Source of the DNA: Platerodrilus igneus
Lineage: Eukaryota; Arthropoda; Insecta; Coleoptera; Lycidae
Length of the DNA: 64,000 nt
Direction: 5' to 3'
Assembly (NCBI GenBank): GCA_036346225.1
Contig: JARFIW010001108.1
Location: 4,114,501-4,178,500, forward strand
The notes beneath the pieces are model-generated. The model did no database searches. It was not told where the DNA came from and saw nothing but the letters and a program-made list of their open reading frames with translations. Below, piece by piece: positions 52,770 through 62,049 of the stretch. Position 1 is the stretch's first letter; every line of letters begins with the position of its first letter. The position numbers and the translations under genes were made by a program.

Positions 52770-53400
52770 ATGCAGATTTAGTATTTTTTTTCTTACCTCT
52801 AAATCTCCTCCTTCTCCTACATACAATTATAAAAACAGTGCCGCATATGCCAATAATAGCAGTTGTTGTTACACTTACCAATAGTGAATGACTGTGTATC
52901 GGGTACCAGTTAGAGAATTCCAGGTCTTTTCTGGATGCCTCGTTGTTGATCCATCAGTTCTGAGAATTCAATCGCATGCTTTTCTACCATTGTTTCATGT
53001 ACCTGTGTATGATGTTGATCCGTTCCTTGTTCCCTTTCGAACCATGCATCAAGAATTGTTTTTTTGATAGATCACTGATACTTCAATATTAATCCATTAT
53101 TAACGAGTGGAGGAAATGTTGAACCCTTTGAAGTGTGCATTCTCGCGGAACCTGAATAATTGCTACATCTTTGGGCCACAATTTCTTCCGCGATTCGGGG
53201 CATTTGAGTGAAGCGGGTGTAGATCCTTTCACTATATATAGCCACGAGTTTTGAACGGTTAGTTCCTTCCACTGAACTGTTTTGATACTGATGTTCTTCT
53301 GGATACATGAAAAATGTGCTCTAGTCGATTTTATAGGTGAGTGTTTAGCTCAACGCAGTGAATCTCGTATCTGGCACTTCTTTGAATTCTGTGCATAATT
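52770..53400 (-). pseudogene. membrane-anchor-like coding remnant of unknown family
   Basis: On the minus strand near 52900-52780 one frame reads YPIHSHSLLVSVTTTAIIGI followed by CGTVFIIVC and an arginine run. This is about 20 hydrophobic residues followed by a strongly basic tail, as in a C-terminal single-pass membrane anchor. Upstream, frame 53308-53072 reads SKLVAIYSERIYTRFTQMPR and EIVAQRCSNYSGS, with no domain recognised. An envelope-like protein of a retroelement is one possibility because a BEL/Pao remnant lies just upstream on the same strand, but homology was not established. Confidence 0.35.
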
Positions 53401-53999
53401 CTTCCACCTTCTTGATTGTGGTGTTTACAGTCCCATATTCTTTCATTATTTCTTCGACTGATTAATGCAAATCCTTACTGAAGAGTGCCCTATTTATTTT
53501 TGCATCAGCGACATCCTCCACGCATAGTCCTGGGCTCAGATTCTGCATTTTCATTTTCCTTTCGGTTGAAATCTCCTTAAAACTCTGTTGTTTCAACCTT
53601 GCCTCCTTCCGGTTGCGTCTTATCTGATTTTTCTCCTTTTTTTCGAAAGCTTTTATGATTTTTTATCCGTAATTTTCCTCCATCTCCCTCACTGTGTTAA
53701 GCAAGTACTGCTTAGGAATGTCCTTGAGGTTTTTCGTTTTATTTTGGACCATCCAACACTTTTCCCACTCTTGTTTTTGTTCAGTTTTAAACAAATGTCC
53801 TTGTTCGTGTTGAACTTTGTTTGAATTGCCCGCCTCTAATGAAGGGGATAGCTATTGTGTAGGTTCCATCCGTTTGCCTTTTGTGAGCCTGTTGCTCGCC
53901 AAAACCATCTTTGTCTGTGGGTTCCTCTCTCATCTCCTCAATTTCTCACAATTTTCTACTCTGTCTGTTATTGTGTTCATTGTATGGGGGGTTTTTTGC

Positions 54000-55535
54000 A
54001 TACTGTATTATTTACATTTTCTAAGATTATCCACCCTAACTCAGTATTCTGAGCTAGTTTTCCTTCCTTTTTATATAACCTCGGTTTTATTAATTCTTTC
54101 TGTACATGTATACCTAAAATTAAATCTACAGATCCAGGATTACAATACTTTGGGTCGGCTAGTTCTACTTCGTCCTAGTCACTGAAGGCGGATGTTGTGG
54201 TTGTTCATGGTAATTCTCCAGTCAACTTGGGAAGAACCGAAAATGTAGCTGGGTTTCAAAATCTCTGTTCGTCCTGGAGCATATGGTTGTGTTGATCTGG
54301 CTCTTCCATGTCCCTGTTATCGCTTTACCCAATCCTCCAATTGTGGCGCTTATTTTCTCTCTTGCTAGACCCAACTTTTGTTCTACCTCTTCGAACATGA
54401 ATGAGGCTTGGGGCACTAGTGTCCGTTATTGCTCGCCACGACTGTCTGTTATCTTGATAATCTACTAGTTGTACCCATGCATAACCCTGTTCGACTGGTT
54501 TGCTCAAGTCGTTCTCTGGGTGTTGATCTTGCGAAATTTCCACATTGTAGCAATGTATGGTTTCTATTACAAATCCGGCACGATGATGTCTGTGATACAA
54601 AGGTTCTTACACGCCTTTCCCCTGGGTGGTGATGTGGTTGCGACTTCGCTTCCGGTTTTCTTATTTCCTTGTGCCACAGCTCTAAAGATTGAAACCGGTT
54701 TTCCAAAAACTGTAGTACTTCTGTGAAGGGGGTACCTAATTGTTTGGGGTTAGCCCGTTTTAATTCCATAATGCGTTTTGTTTCTTTGTCCAGCTTGCGT
54801 AATATCAAGTGGACCATAATCGAAAGTCATAATGTTGTGCTTATGCCCAAGTTTGCGGTGGCCTGTATGTTCGCCGTGACTGTGTCATGAATTCGCAGCA
54901 ATGCTGATGCTGATTCCACTATCATGGTAGGTACGTTCAGAATATTGTCCATATATTTTGTGAATAGTATTCTTTCATTATCATATCTGCCTGCAGATTT
55001 TCGGATCCTATTAATTTTTTAATCAACTTGCTTGCTTCTCCCTTGACTTGTGATTTTAAATACAGAATTCTCTCATCTTCTAGGGCTCCATTTTTCACGA
55101 TTGTTTGAACAAAGGTATCTCTGAAATTTATCCATTGATCCATAAAATTGTGGCAACGTCAATTGTGGAAGTTTAAACTGGTTTTCGACTGGACGTAACT
55201 GGGTGTGTTGTGCCATTTCTATTACTCTTCTTACTTATATCTTAATGTCCAGGAACATTTCATTAATAAAATACTCATTATCAAATATTTCTTCATCCAT
55301 TAAAATTTCCTGATGGACGTATCCTACAGAAGTTCATAAATTTCTGATTATCCCGATGTCCTCGTGCCCAATTGATAGTGTTTATTTCTTTCCTAAGTCG
55401 CTCTATCTTTAACTTCTGTCTGCGGGTTCCAACTGCTTGAACATCCATTTTTTCTGAACCTTTCTGTACCTCTGCCTCTGCCGTTTGTAAATTCTCCATT
55501 ATTTTATTAACAACGTCTTTGACCTGATCCACCAA
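54000..55535 (-). pseudogene. BEL/Pao-like retrotransposon gag and protease remnant
   Basis: Minus-strand pieces in order: frame 55535-55293 (TRRQKLKIERLRKEINTI); PQLTLPQFYGSMDKW-type codons leading to frame 55143-54937 (WINFRDTFVQTIVKNGALED, LYLKSQVKGEASKLIKKLIG); frame 54817-54449 with the zinc knuckle CRICNRNHTLLQCGNF; then VDYQDNRQSWRA and ASFMFEEVEQKLGLAREKIS (54600-54222); and finally LADPKYCNPGSVDLILG and KLAQNTELGWII. The knuckle and the protease lead-in are in BEL/Pao style. Where a DSGS/DTG-type active site is expected the codons read DTSAQA, so the catalytic glycine is lost. Reverse transcriptase is absent. Confidence 0.65.
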
Positions 55536-55679
55536 TTTGTTTGTAAAATATTTGTGATTTTCTTTTTCAATTTTTTGTGATTTTCCATAAATCCATCCAT
55601 CAATTTTAAGATAATTCCCAAAGGCAACCCAAAGATAAAGGTAAAATCCTAAGATATAGACAACATTCTAAGACAAAGA

Positions 55680-55717
55680 CGTGGGTGCGGGCAGACGGGC
55701 GTGCGTGCGTGCGTGCA

Positions 55718-55752
<35 letters not shown>
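55680..55752. repeat. GCGT/GT microsatellite
   Basis: GCGTGCGTGCGTGCATGCG followed by about 14 GT pairs, ending in the SINE body at 55752. Confidence 0.95.
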
Positions 55753-55753
<1 letters not shown>

Positions 55754-55867
55754 GTCACGCACATTAAAGAGTCCTACCTTGCTTGGAGTATAAGAAAAAG
55801 TCGCTTTCTGGCCAATGTAGTACCTTCGAGTGGAACATTGGAAAATCAAATACAGTGTAATGATAAC
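55753..55867 (+). mobile_element. tRNA-headed SINE, 5'-truncated (copy S6)
   Basis: Starts GTTGTCACGCACATTAAAG directly after the GT repeat, contains TGGCCAATGTAGTACCTTCG and ends AATGATAACG. The head is missing, possibly replaced by expansion of the GT tract in the body. Confidence 0.75.
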
Positions 55868-56167
55868 GGGCTGCTCCGTGACTCAGTTGGTATGCGTGCG
55901 ACTACTAAGCCCATAGTCGTTGTTTCGAATTCCGACATGGTTCGTTTGAAAAATGTTAGGTGAACGTTTTTCACTAAATTACGCTCTCGTTCGGATGAGA
56001 GGTAAAATGTACATCCGTGTGTGTATTGTCACGTACGTTAACGATTGGGCTTGGGATAGCAAGGGTTCGGCAAAATTCAAAATTTCCAGGTAAAAAAACT
56101 CGTTTTCTTGCCAATGTAGTACCTTAGGGTGGAGCATTGGAAAATCAAATGTAATGTAAAGATAACG
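55868..56167 (+). mobile_element. tRNA-headed SINE, full length (copy S7), tandem with S6
   Basis: The head GGCTGCTCCGTGACTCAGTTGG and the later GTTTCGAATTCC (degenerate B box) are followed by TCGTTCGGATGAGAGGTAAA, ATTGTCACGTACGTTAA and the 3' body. It ends TAAAGATAACG, the same tail as S6, into which it appears to have inserted. The head differs in its middle from that of S3. Confidence 0.8.
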
Positions 56168-57079
56168 TAAGTTTGTATGCTATAACGAAGCATACCTTAG
56201 TTCTATGAATCGAAAAATATTGAGTACAAATTCGGGCTAAAAATATGAACAGTTCTATTAAAGAAATTTCACCTTTCAATTTACCAGTCGCGTAAAAAGA
56301 AAAAGAGTTTTTCGTTATAAAGATTTGCAACTGCCCGATTTAGCAAAAAAAGAACGTACGCGACCAAGCGCTAAATATCTAGCGAACTCGTTTAACCAAT
56401 GTAGTTGCAAAATTGTTTCCGAAAAAATAATCACGGATATCCTATATATAATAGAAATAAAATTGAGCAGGTGTTTATTTTGTTAAGATAACACAGCGGC
56501 TTTTTCTAATTGCTATTAAACTAACAACATTCAGGAAATTCCAAATTAGTAAAGATTACACCTCTAGATGAGGGACCAGAAGGAATATAGACAAACGAAC
56601 TCGTGAATTTAATAAAGAACAAGCACAGTGGCTGCCTAACTAAGCAGGCATGAAATCATAGAAGTGTAGCCACCCGTAAATTCAAATGCGTAGAAAGGAG
56701 GCAGTAAATTTAATACGAAATGGAATGTATCACATTGGAATGGCGAAAGCGGAAGTTGCTATTGCGCTGTTTTTTATATTCTATTGTTATGAGATTTCCA
56801 AATAAATAGGGTTTCAAATGTTGTTTAGAGCAATTTAAGAAACTAGAACAATGGAATGGTAGTATTATATACGGATTAAGATTTTTTTGTCAAAGAGTTC
56901 TGTTAACAATGCCTGGCCAGTGGAGGTATATAAGGTTTGTTTTTAAACAATGTACATGCAATTACGTTTTTAAAATTTATTGTTAATAGGGTTTGAACTT
57001 ATATGGAATTGTATTGGGAGTTATTTAGAAAATAGAAAGCACGAGGACCTATCCGGAATAACTTTTTTCCAAGTAGTGA
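56168..57079. other. no recognisable feature
   Basis: AT-rich sequence; short frames without domains. Confidence 0.45.
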
Positions 57080-57301
57080 CACTAACAAAGAAATTGCTGG
57101 GTTAAGACGGTTTGGCTCCCTTATATTTGACAATTAGTAAAGCATTTCAAGGTAAATGATACTTGTAAAATAGTTTTATATTTCGGTCATTTTACATTTT
57201 TTAATTTTTTTCATTTTTCCATAAAAACCCACTCTCGCACCTCTATAGTTAACCGGACCACCCATGAAATTAATAACGTGACGTTATTTGAACCCGTAGC
57301 A
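57080..57301. repeat. element X LTR fragment
   Basis: GGCTCCCTTATATTTGACAA through AACCCGTAGCA matches the 3' half of the X LTR (for example 23490-23695), heavily diverged. Confidence 0.6.
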
Positions 57302-57970
57302 AATCGTCATCAACCGTGTTAAAGTGCATCAGACTTAAAATATCTCTCCAGGATGAATTGGACGACAACCTTAATAATTTTTTCATATTTGTATTACTTT
57401 CTTGATTTAAAAGTGCGTTGAATGCACAAAAGCATTCTCAACTCGCGGAAACTTTTGCTCTGACGGAAGCCGTAGATAAGATAAATTGTTCACATTATAA
57501 TGTGTAATTATAGTTGTTTTTGTAACTCAGTAGGGATGCGTAATTATAAACAGTTGATCTATTTATTCAACGTATGTAAATGAGATTGTGAAGCAACGTT
57601 TGTAATTGCATTAATTCCATATGACCTGATTTCTAAGTCAACATCATTGTAATTTTGAAATGTTTCTAGTTTATGAGTATTATATGCATATCTATGATTT
57701 CCTATAAGGCGCATATTGTGACCAATGGAATTTTTGTTTTATAGTCAACTGTACAAGTGCGGGGAGTATTTTCAATACATTAAACAGATTATTTGGATGT
57801 GAAATGGTGAGCTCAGTGATATTTTACTCAATACAATATGCAAATTGTTATGAACTTGGTCCAGTATCTCTGTATCTCCATTAATCTTTCAAGACAACTC
57901 AAACAGCGTACACTGTTAGTCCCAGTGACTTCCTGTCATTTCCAAAATCAACTTTTTGATCAATAATTGT
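57302..57970. other. no recognisable feature
   Basis: No frame or repeat recognised. Confidence 0.45.
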
Positions 57971-58597
57971 TGACGCCATAAGTTGCTATTGTAGCACCGG
58001 AGTAATTACATTGGAACAGCAGTGAGGTGTTTGTACACAAGAGATATTTGATGGCTCCCCGAGCCGTTACACCTTTCGGATGAATTTTGAATGACGGGTA
58101 CAAGGCTTTACATTTAAGGGTTATTTAAAGATTACAATAAAAAATCTCAAGAATGTCATTTGCGTATTCTGGGTCGTTGTAGATTAATCTAGACCAATCG
58201 GATATAGTATAAATTAGCGTTAACGGTTTCAGCTGTTAGATTCCGATTAAAACTTTAATTACGAGATGTTCCAGTGTAAAGCTTTGGCACATATGTGATA
58301 TTAATCACTGTCGATATAAATGTTTCTTTGTTGATATAATATACTGTAGTTATCATATAAATTAGTCAACTAGTGCTTCGTATATAAAGTAATTGTAGTG
58401 CTTCGAGAATCGATTAATTAAGTAGTTAGAATCGTGGTTTAACAAGATTGTACTTGTACTAGTAGCGATTAGTTGTGAAAGTAAATGATTATGTGAGCTT
58501 TTAGAAATTTTATTATAACTACGAGTTGCTAAAATGGGTTGTATAATCAATGTTGAAAATAAAGAACTGTTGTTATTGCAAAAGAGTTTTCGTTACA
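57971..58597 (+). repeat. 5' LTR of the older macro-domain element
   Basis: The start is placed at TGACGCCAT by comparison with TGGCGCCTAT at the right end; the clearest shared part is CCGGAGTAATTACATTGGA. The end is ...TTTTCGTTACA at 58597, one base before the primer site. The start is uncertain by up to about 20 bases. Confidence 0.65.
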
Positions 58598-58598
58598 T

Positions 58599-58611
58599 TG
58601 GTGTCAAGTGG
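58599..58611 (+). promoter_or_regulatory. primer-binding site, tRNA-Leu type
   Basis: TGGTGTCAAGTGG one base after the LTR resembles the complement of CCACTT(CT)GACACCA at tRNA-Leu 3' ends, with two bases missing. Confidence 0.65.
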
Positions 58612-58656
58612 TGAGATTTTAGTGGGAAAAAAACAGTTTAACGATTATATTTGCAT

Positions 58657-59545
58657 GCCAAAACTCGTACTCAACAGAAAATGGATAGTGAAATTCTTTT
58701 GTCATTCAAGAAGTTCAAGTTAAGCGTTGAAGAAAGCTTGACTGATCAGTTCTCGGAGCTCATGGCAAAATTAAATGAAAATTTTGCAAGCCGGACAAAA
58801 ACTAAACTAAATCGCAGCGAAATTAGAAGAAGATGTGGTACGAACCGCCACACTCATTTCGGAAAAACTATTAAAGACTTCGCTTAAAATTGAAGGCGCC
58901 AGTGATACAACACACCCCGACCCAGAATTTTAAAATATCAGGGAATGCAAACCGACGTCAAGGTTTAGAATATGAGCATCCACATTTGATGGAAAGTCAC
59001 CTTGACAGACATATTTTAAACAAATTGAGGCTGCCGCGAGAGCTAACGGTGGGAACGATGATGAAAGGGCAACCGCATTGATTGATGCGTTACGAGATGA
59101 GACCTAGGCTGTTCTGCAGACAATACCAGACCATGATCAGAGAAGATTCGGGACCTTAATGTCAAGTCTGGAAATGAGGTGCGACGACTCTCATCTGCAA
59201 CAAGTGTAACATGCTCAAGTGAAGAACCGTTACTAACAGGCTAACGAAAATTTGCAAGAGTTTGAAGCAAATATTGCTCGCCTGGTGAAATGAGCCCACC
59301 CTATAGCACCATATAGCTTCTTAGAGTTGACGGTAGCGTAGCCTTTCACTCTTGGAATACGCGACAAGGAAATCCAACAAGCACTACGACTGGTCCGGTC
59401 AAAGACTTCACGTGATGCGTCGGTTAATGCTTTAGAGTTTGAGGCGGCAAAGCAAGCGACGCATTTAATCTGTGGCAAAGTTGGACGCTCTGAAGAGGGG
59501 CGGAGCCAAGAGAACGTGGAGAAGCAGATTCGACTGATACTTGTT
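58657..59545 (+). pseudogene. Gag of the older macro-domain element
   Basis: Codons KTRTQQKMDSEILLSFKKFK then LTDQFSELMAKLNENFAS correspond to the Gag N-terminus at 34770. Decayed codons at 59060-59290 read LIDALRDE, LQTIPDHDQRRFGTLMSSLE, DDSHLQQV, HAQVKN and LQEFEANIARLV, matching the young Gag almost block for block. At 59400-59460 come DALEFEAAKQATHL-type codons. Stops and frameshifts throughout; the zinc knuckle is not reached. Confidence 0.8.
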
Positions 59546-59845
59546 ATGTTCATTTTCTGCCGGTTGACAATTGGTCTACTCCTAATTAAATATCACGTTG
59601 CTGCTATTTTTCTGCTTATTCTAAATTCAGTGTACGTTGTAACTAGGCAACCAATGTTCCTCTGTATACACTGCTAGTACTACATTTAATTTTGTATAGA
59701 TAGCTATTTGACTTTGTTTTAAGAGTTGTCATACGAAAAATAATTTGACACGTTTTTAGACTTTAGTTGGTGTTTCGTCTCTATACGTAATGTGTTTAAA
59801 CTTTAAGCGAGCAATTACCAATTCCTATTCAGAATTTCTTCCTTC

Positions 59846-60139
59846 CGGTTAATTGGTAAGTAGCCGTTAGTTGTAAAGTTTCAAGGTCCTGGGTTCGAAT
59901 CCCGACACGGCCTACTGCTTGAAAAATGGCAGGTGAGCTTTTTTCACAAAAATTACGCCCTCGTTCGGTTGAGAGATTAAATGGAGGTCCCGTGTGTGAG
60001 TGTTGTCACGCACGTTAAAAATCCCTACCTTGCCTGGAACGGCAATGGTTCGGCAAAATTCTAAATTTCCAGGCAACAAAAAGCTCGCCTCCTGGCCAAT
60101 GTAGTACCTTCGAGTGGAGCATTGGAGATGTAAATGCAC
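59846..60139 (+). mobile_element. tRNA-headed SINE (copy S8) inside the older Gypsy element
   Basis: The head begins near TTCCGGTTAATTGGTAAGTA, with the B box GGTTCGAATCCCGACACGG. The body has GTTGTCACGCACGTTAAAAA, TGGAACGGCAATGGTTCGG and CTCCTGGCCAATGTAGTACC. The A-box half differs from that of S3, so this may represent a second head subtype. It fills the gap between gag and integrase. Confidence 0.82.
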
Positions 60140-60389
60140 AGTCATTGTCGACCTTTGTATATATAACCTTTCTATTTCAGCTAGCCCATATATTGCACCG
60201 TGCTTGATCCTACACCCATCCCAAACTACGCCTAGTGCGAGTCCGGCATCCTTTTCGTGCATGTTGCGGTTATACCGTAACATACTCTACGTGACGAGCA
60301 ATCGGAGAAAAAGGGTCACAATGCCAGGACCGCGGATTTAGGCACAGGCAGAATCGATTTAAATGGTTTAAGGAAAAACATGAGCCGCT

Positions 60390-60820
60390 GAAATTAATAC
60401 AGAGGATGGAAACAGGAAAATGACGAAAACCTAGGTGTCATTCTGGGTTGGAAAGCCAGAGGAGAGCGTTGATTCTGGCAGAACATTAGCCTATTGAGTA
60501 GAAACCTGAAGTCGTACTGGACACAATAGGATTCCTTGAAAGTAGAGAATGGGATTTTGGTGCGATCGTTGGAGAGTGGATATGGATCCTTGAGTACGCT
60601 TCAGTTGGTGGTTCCTAAAAGCCGTGTGTCGGAGGATTTAGGACATCTACATAATGCAATCTCAGGAGGACACTTTGGTGTTACGAAGACTCTGGAGAAA
60701 ATCGTAGCAAGATTTTACTGGGTAGGTTGCAAGGGCGATGTAAAAGAGTGGTGCCGCGAGCGTCAGCTGTGTGCACCATCGGAAAACCATAAGGTCCCAA
60801 TGAGACAAACAAAGAGTTAT
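60390..60820 (+). pseudogene. integrase N-terminal (zinc-binding) region of the older element
   Basis: Frame 60536-60889 reads VVPKSRVSEDLGHLHNAISG and GHFGVTKTLEKIVARFYWVG, then KGDVKEWCRERQLCAPSEN. The H-H-C-C site has lost a cysteine (CRER where the young copy has CRKC). Upstream decayed codons (60400-60530) match [15 protein letters not shown] and SLKAYWAQW of the young element. The catalytic core is deleted just after PMRQ. Confidence 0.82.
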
Positions 60821-60869
60821 GCTCGAGAGGACGAACGAAGTCTGGACCGAACTATGATTGGTATCTGTA

Positions 60870-61440
60870 CAGCTGCACAAGCGAAGTGAGATTTGGAGTC
60901 AGAAGAGATTCAAGGTAATCTATTCGATATGCCATCGGAATACAACGTGGCAAATTGCGTAGCGGCGAACCTTAATACATCCTGAAAACTTGCTCGGGTG
61001 TTTGAAACCAAATTTAGTGATCTGGATCAACTTCACCGACAACAACCAGAGGCTGGAAAGAGCATACCGCTAAAGGATTAACATCGGGGCATCTACTACT
61101 TGATGACTAAGCAAGAGGATCTGTGGAAAGCGTTAGCGGACCTCGACAGTCTTATGATCGAATTTGCAGACAAGAAGTTGGCCATACCCAAGATCAGTTG
61201 TTGACTCGACATGTTAGACTCAAGTGTGGTACGAAATATGCTAGAGATACTGTTCCAGTAAACCGGAGTCCAGACTGTGGTGTGTAATTACAATTCAAAT
61301 GGCTCGGCGTCTGCTATGAAAAGTGTTGATCGCTACTTCTATCAACAAGGAAAATGCTGAACTGATTTCGACTGTTTTTACCGCCACAGGGTTTTACAAC
61401 GTCAGAGCCACATGGTGTTGTGGGGCAAAATAGCTTTAAA
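60870..61440 (+). pseudogene. macro domain and CCCH finger of the older element
   Basis: Across frames and stops the codons read EVRFGVRRDSR, then NLFDMPSEYNVANCVAANLN, VFETKFSDLDQLHRQQPEAG, GIYYLMTKQEDLWKALADLD, KKLAIPKISC, LDMLDSSVVRNMLEILFQ, VDRYFYQQGKC and DCFYRH. They are colinear with the macro and CCCH region at 29910-29330. The catalytic-position lysine (MTK) and aspartate (LDML) are still present, while the GCGLDR glycines are altered. A polypurine AAAGAGGGAGGC follows at 61437. Confidence 0.82.
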
Positions 61441-61505
61441 GAGGGAGGCATTATGGCGCCTATCGGTCTGGATGTTGCCGGAGTAATTACATTGGAGCGC
61501 AGTTT

Positions 61506-62049
61506 GATTAGTTACTTTAATTATGGCTGAATGTTGTATAGAAAATTCAATTTCTTTTCACAATACATAATTTTTGCAGACTCCAAAACTCTGACCATAG
61601 GGTCCAGTATCTTGTATGTATGTATATATACAATTCTTCGATTCTCACGTAAAAGTATGTTATTATGTTACGTTGAAACAGGATATCTGACGTCCAACAT
61701 TTTTGTAATTTTGCTTAATTGGGTCCTTGTATGTACGTCAAGGATTTATTTAAACATAAATCTTTTGTCTGTATAAGAATTGCTGCAATTGCAGGTATCA
61801 TCAACCTCGCTTGGAAAACTTGTTTAATAATGCATAATTACATCTACAGATGTTGAGCAAATAAACAATTATTAATGGAAAATTGCGGTCTTGAATTCTT
61901 TTCAGGCTGAAGCACACGACAAGGTTTTAACTTTTATTTTTAACTTTATTAAAAACTACAATTGATTCTTTGCATTTTTCAATTCCATTCACTTTAAGCA
62001 ATTTTGAAATGTAAATAATATGAAATTTGAATAACGCTTAGTGTCGGTT
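61506..62049. other. no recognisable feature
   Basis: AT-rich spacer between the truncated Gypsy relative and the satellite array. Confidence 0.45.

Larger units (their letters stand above)
57971..61505 (+). mobile_element. older Gypsy-type relative of the macro-domain element
   Basis: LTR (57971-58597), tRNA-Leu-type primer site, gag (58657-59545), a SINE-bearing gap in place of protease to RNase H, integrase zinc-binding region (60390-60810), then macro domain and CCCH finger (60870-61400), a polypurine AAAGAGGGAGGC at 61437 and the first bases of a 3' LTR. Residue-level similarity to the 28800-35368 element is strong in gag, integrase and macro domain, but the LTRs are unrelated in sequence and every frame is broken. 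This is an old, internally deleted member of the same lineage. Confidence 0.8.

Noticed and set aside
59233..59553. Minus-strand 106-codon frame
   Set aside because: It is the complement of decayed Gag codons (EFEANIARLV, LEFEAAKQA) on the plus strand.
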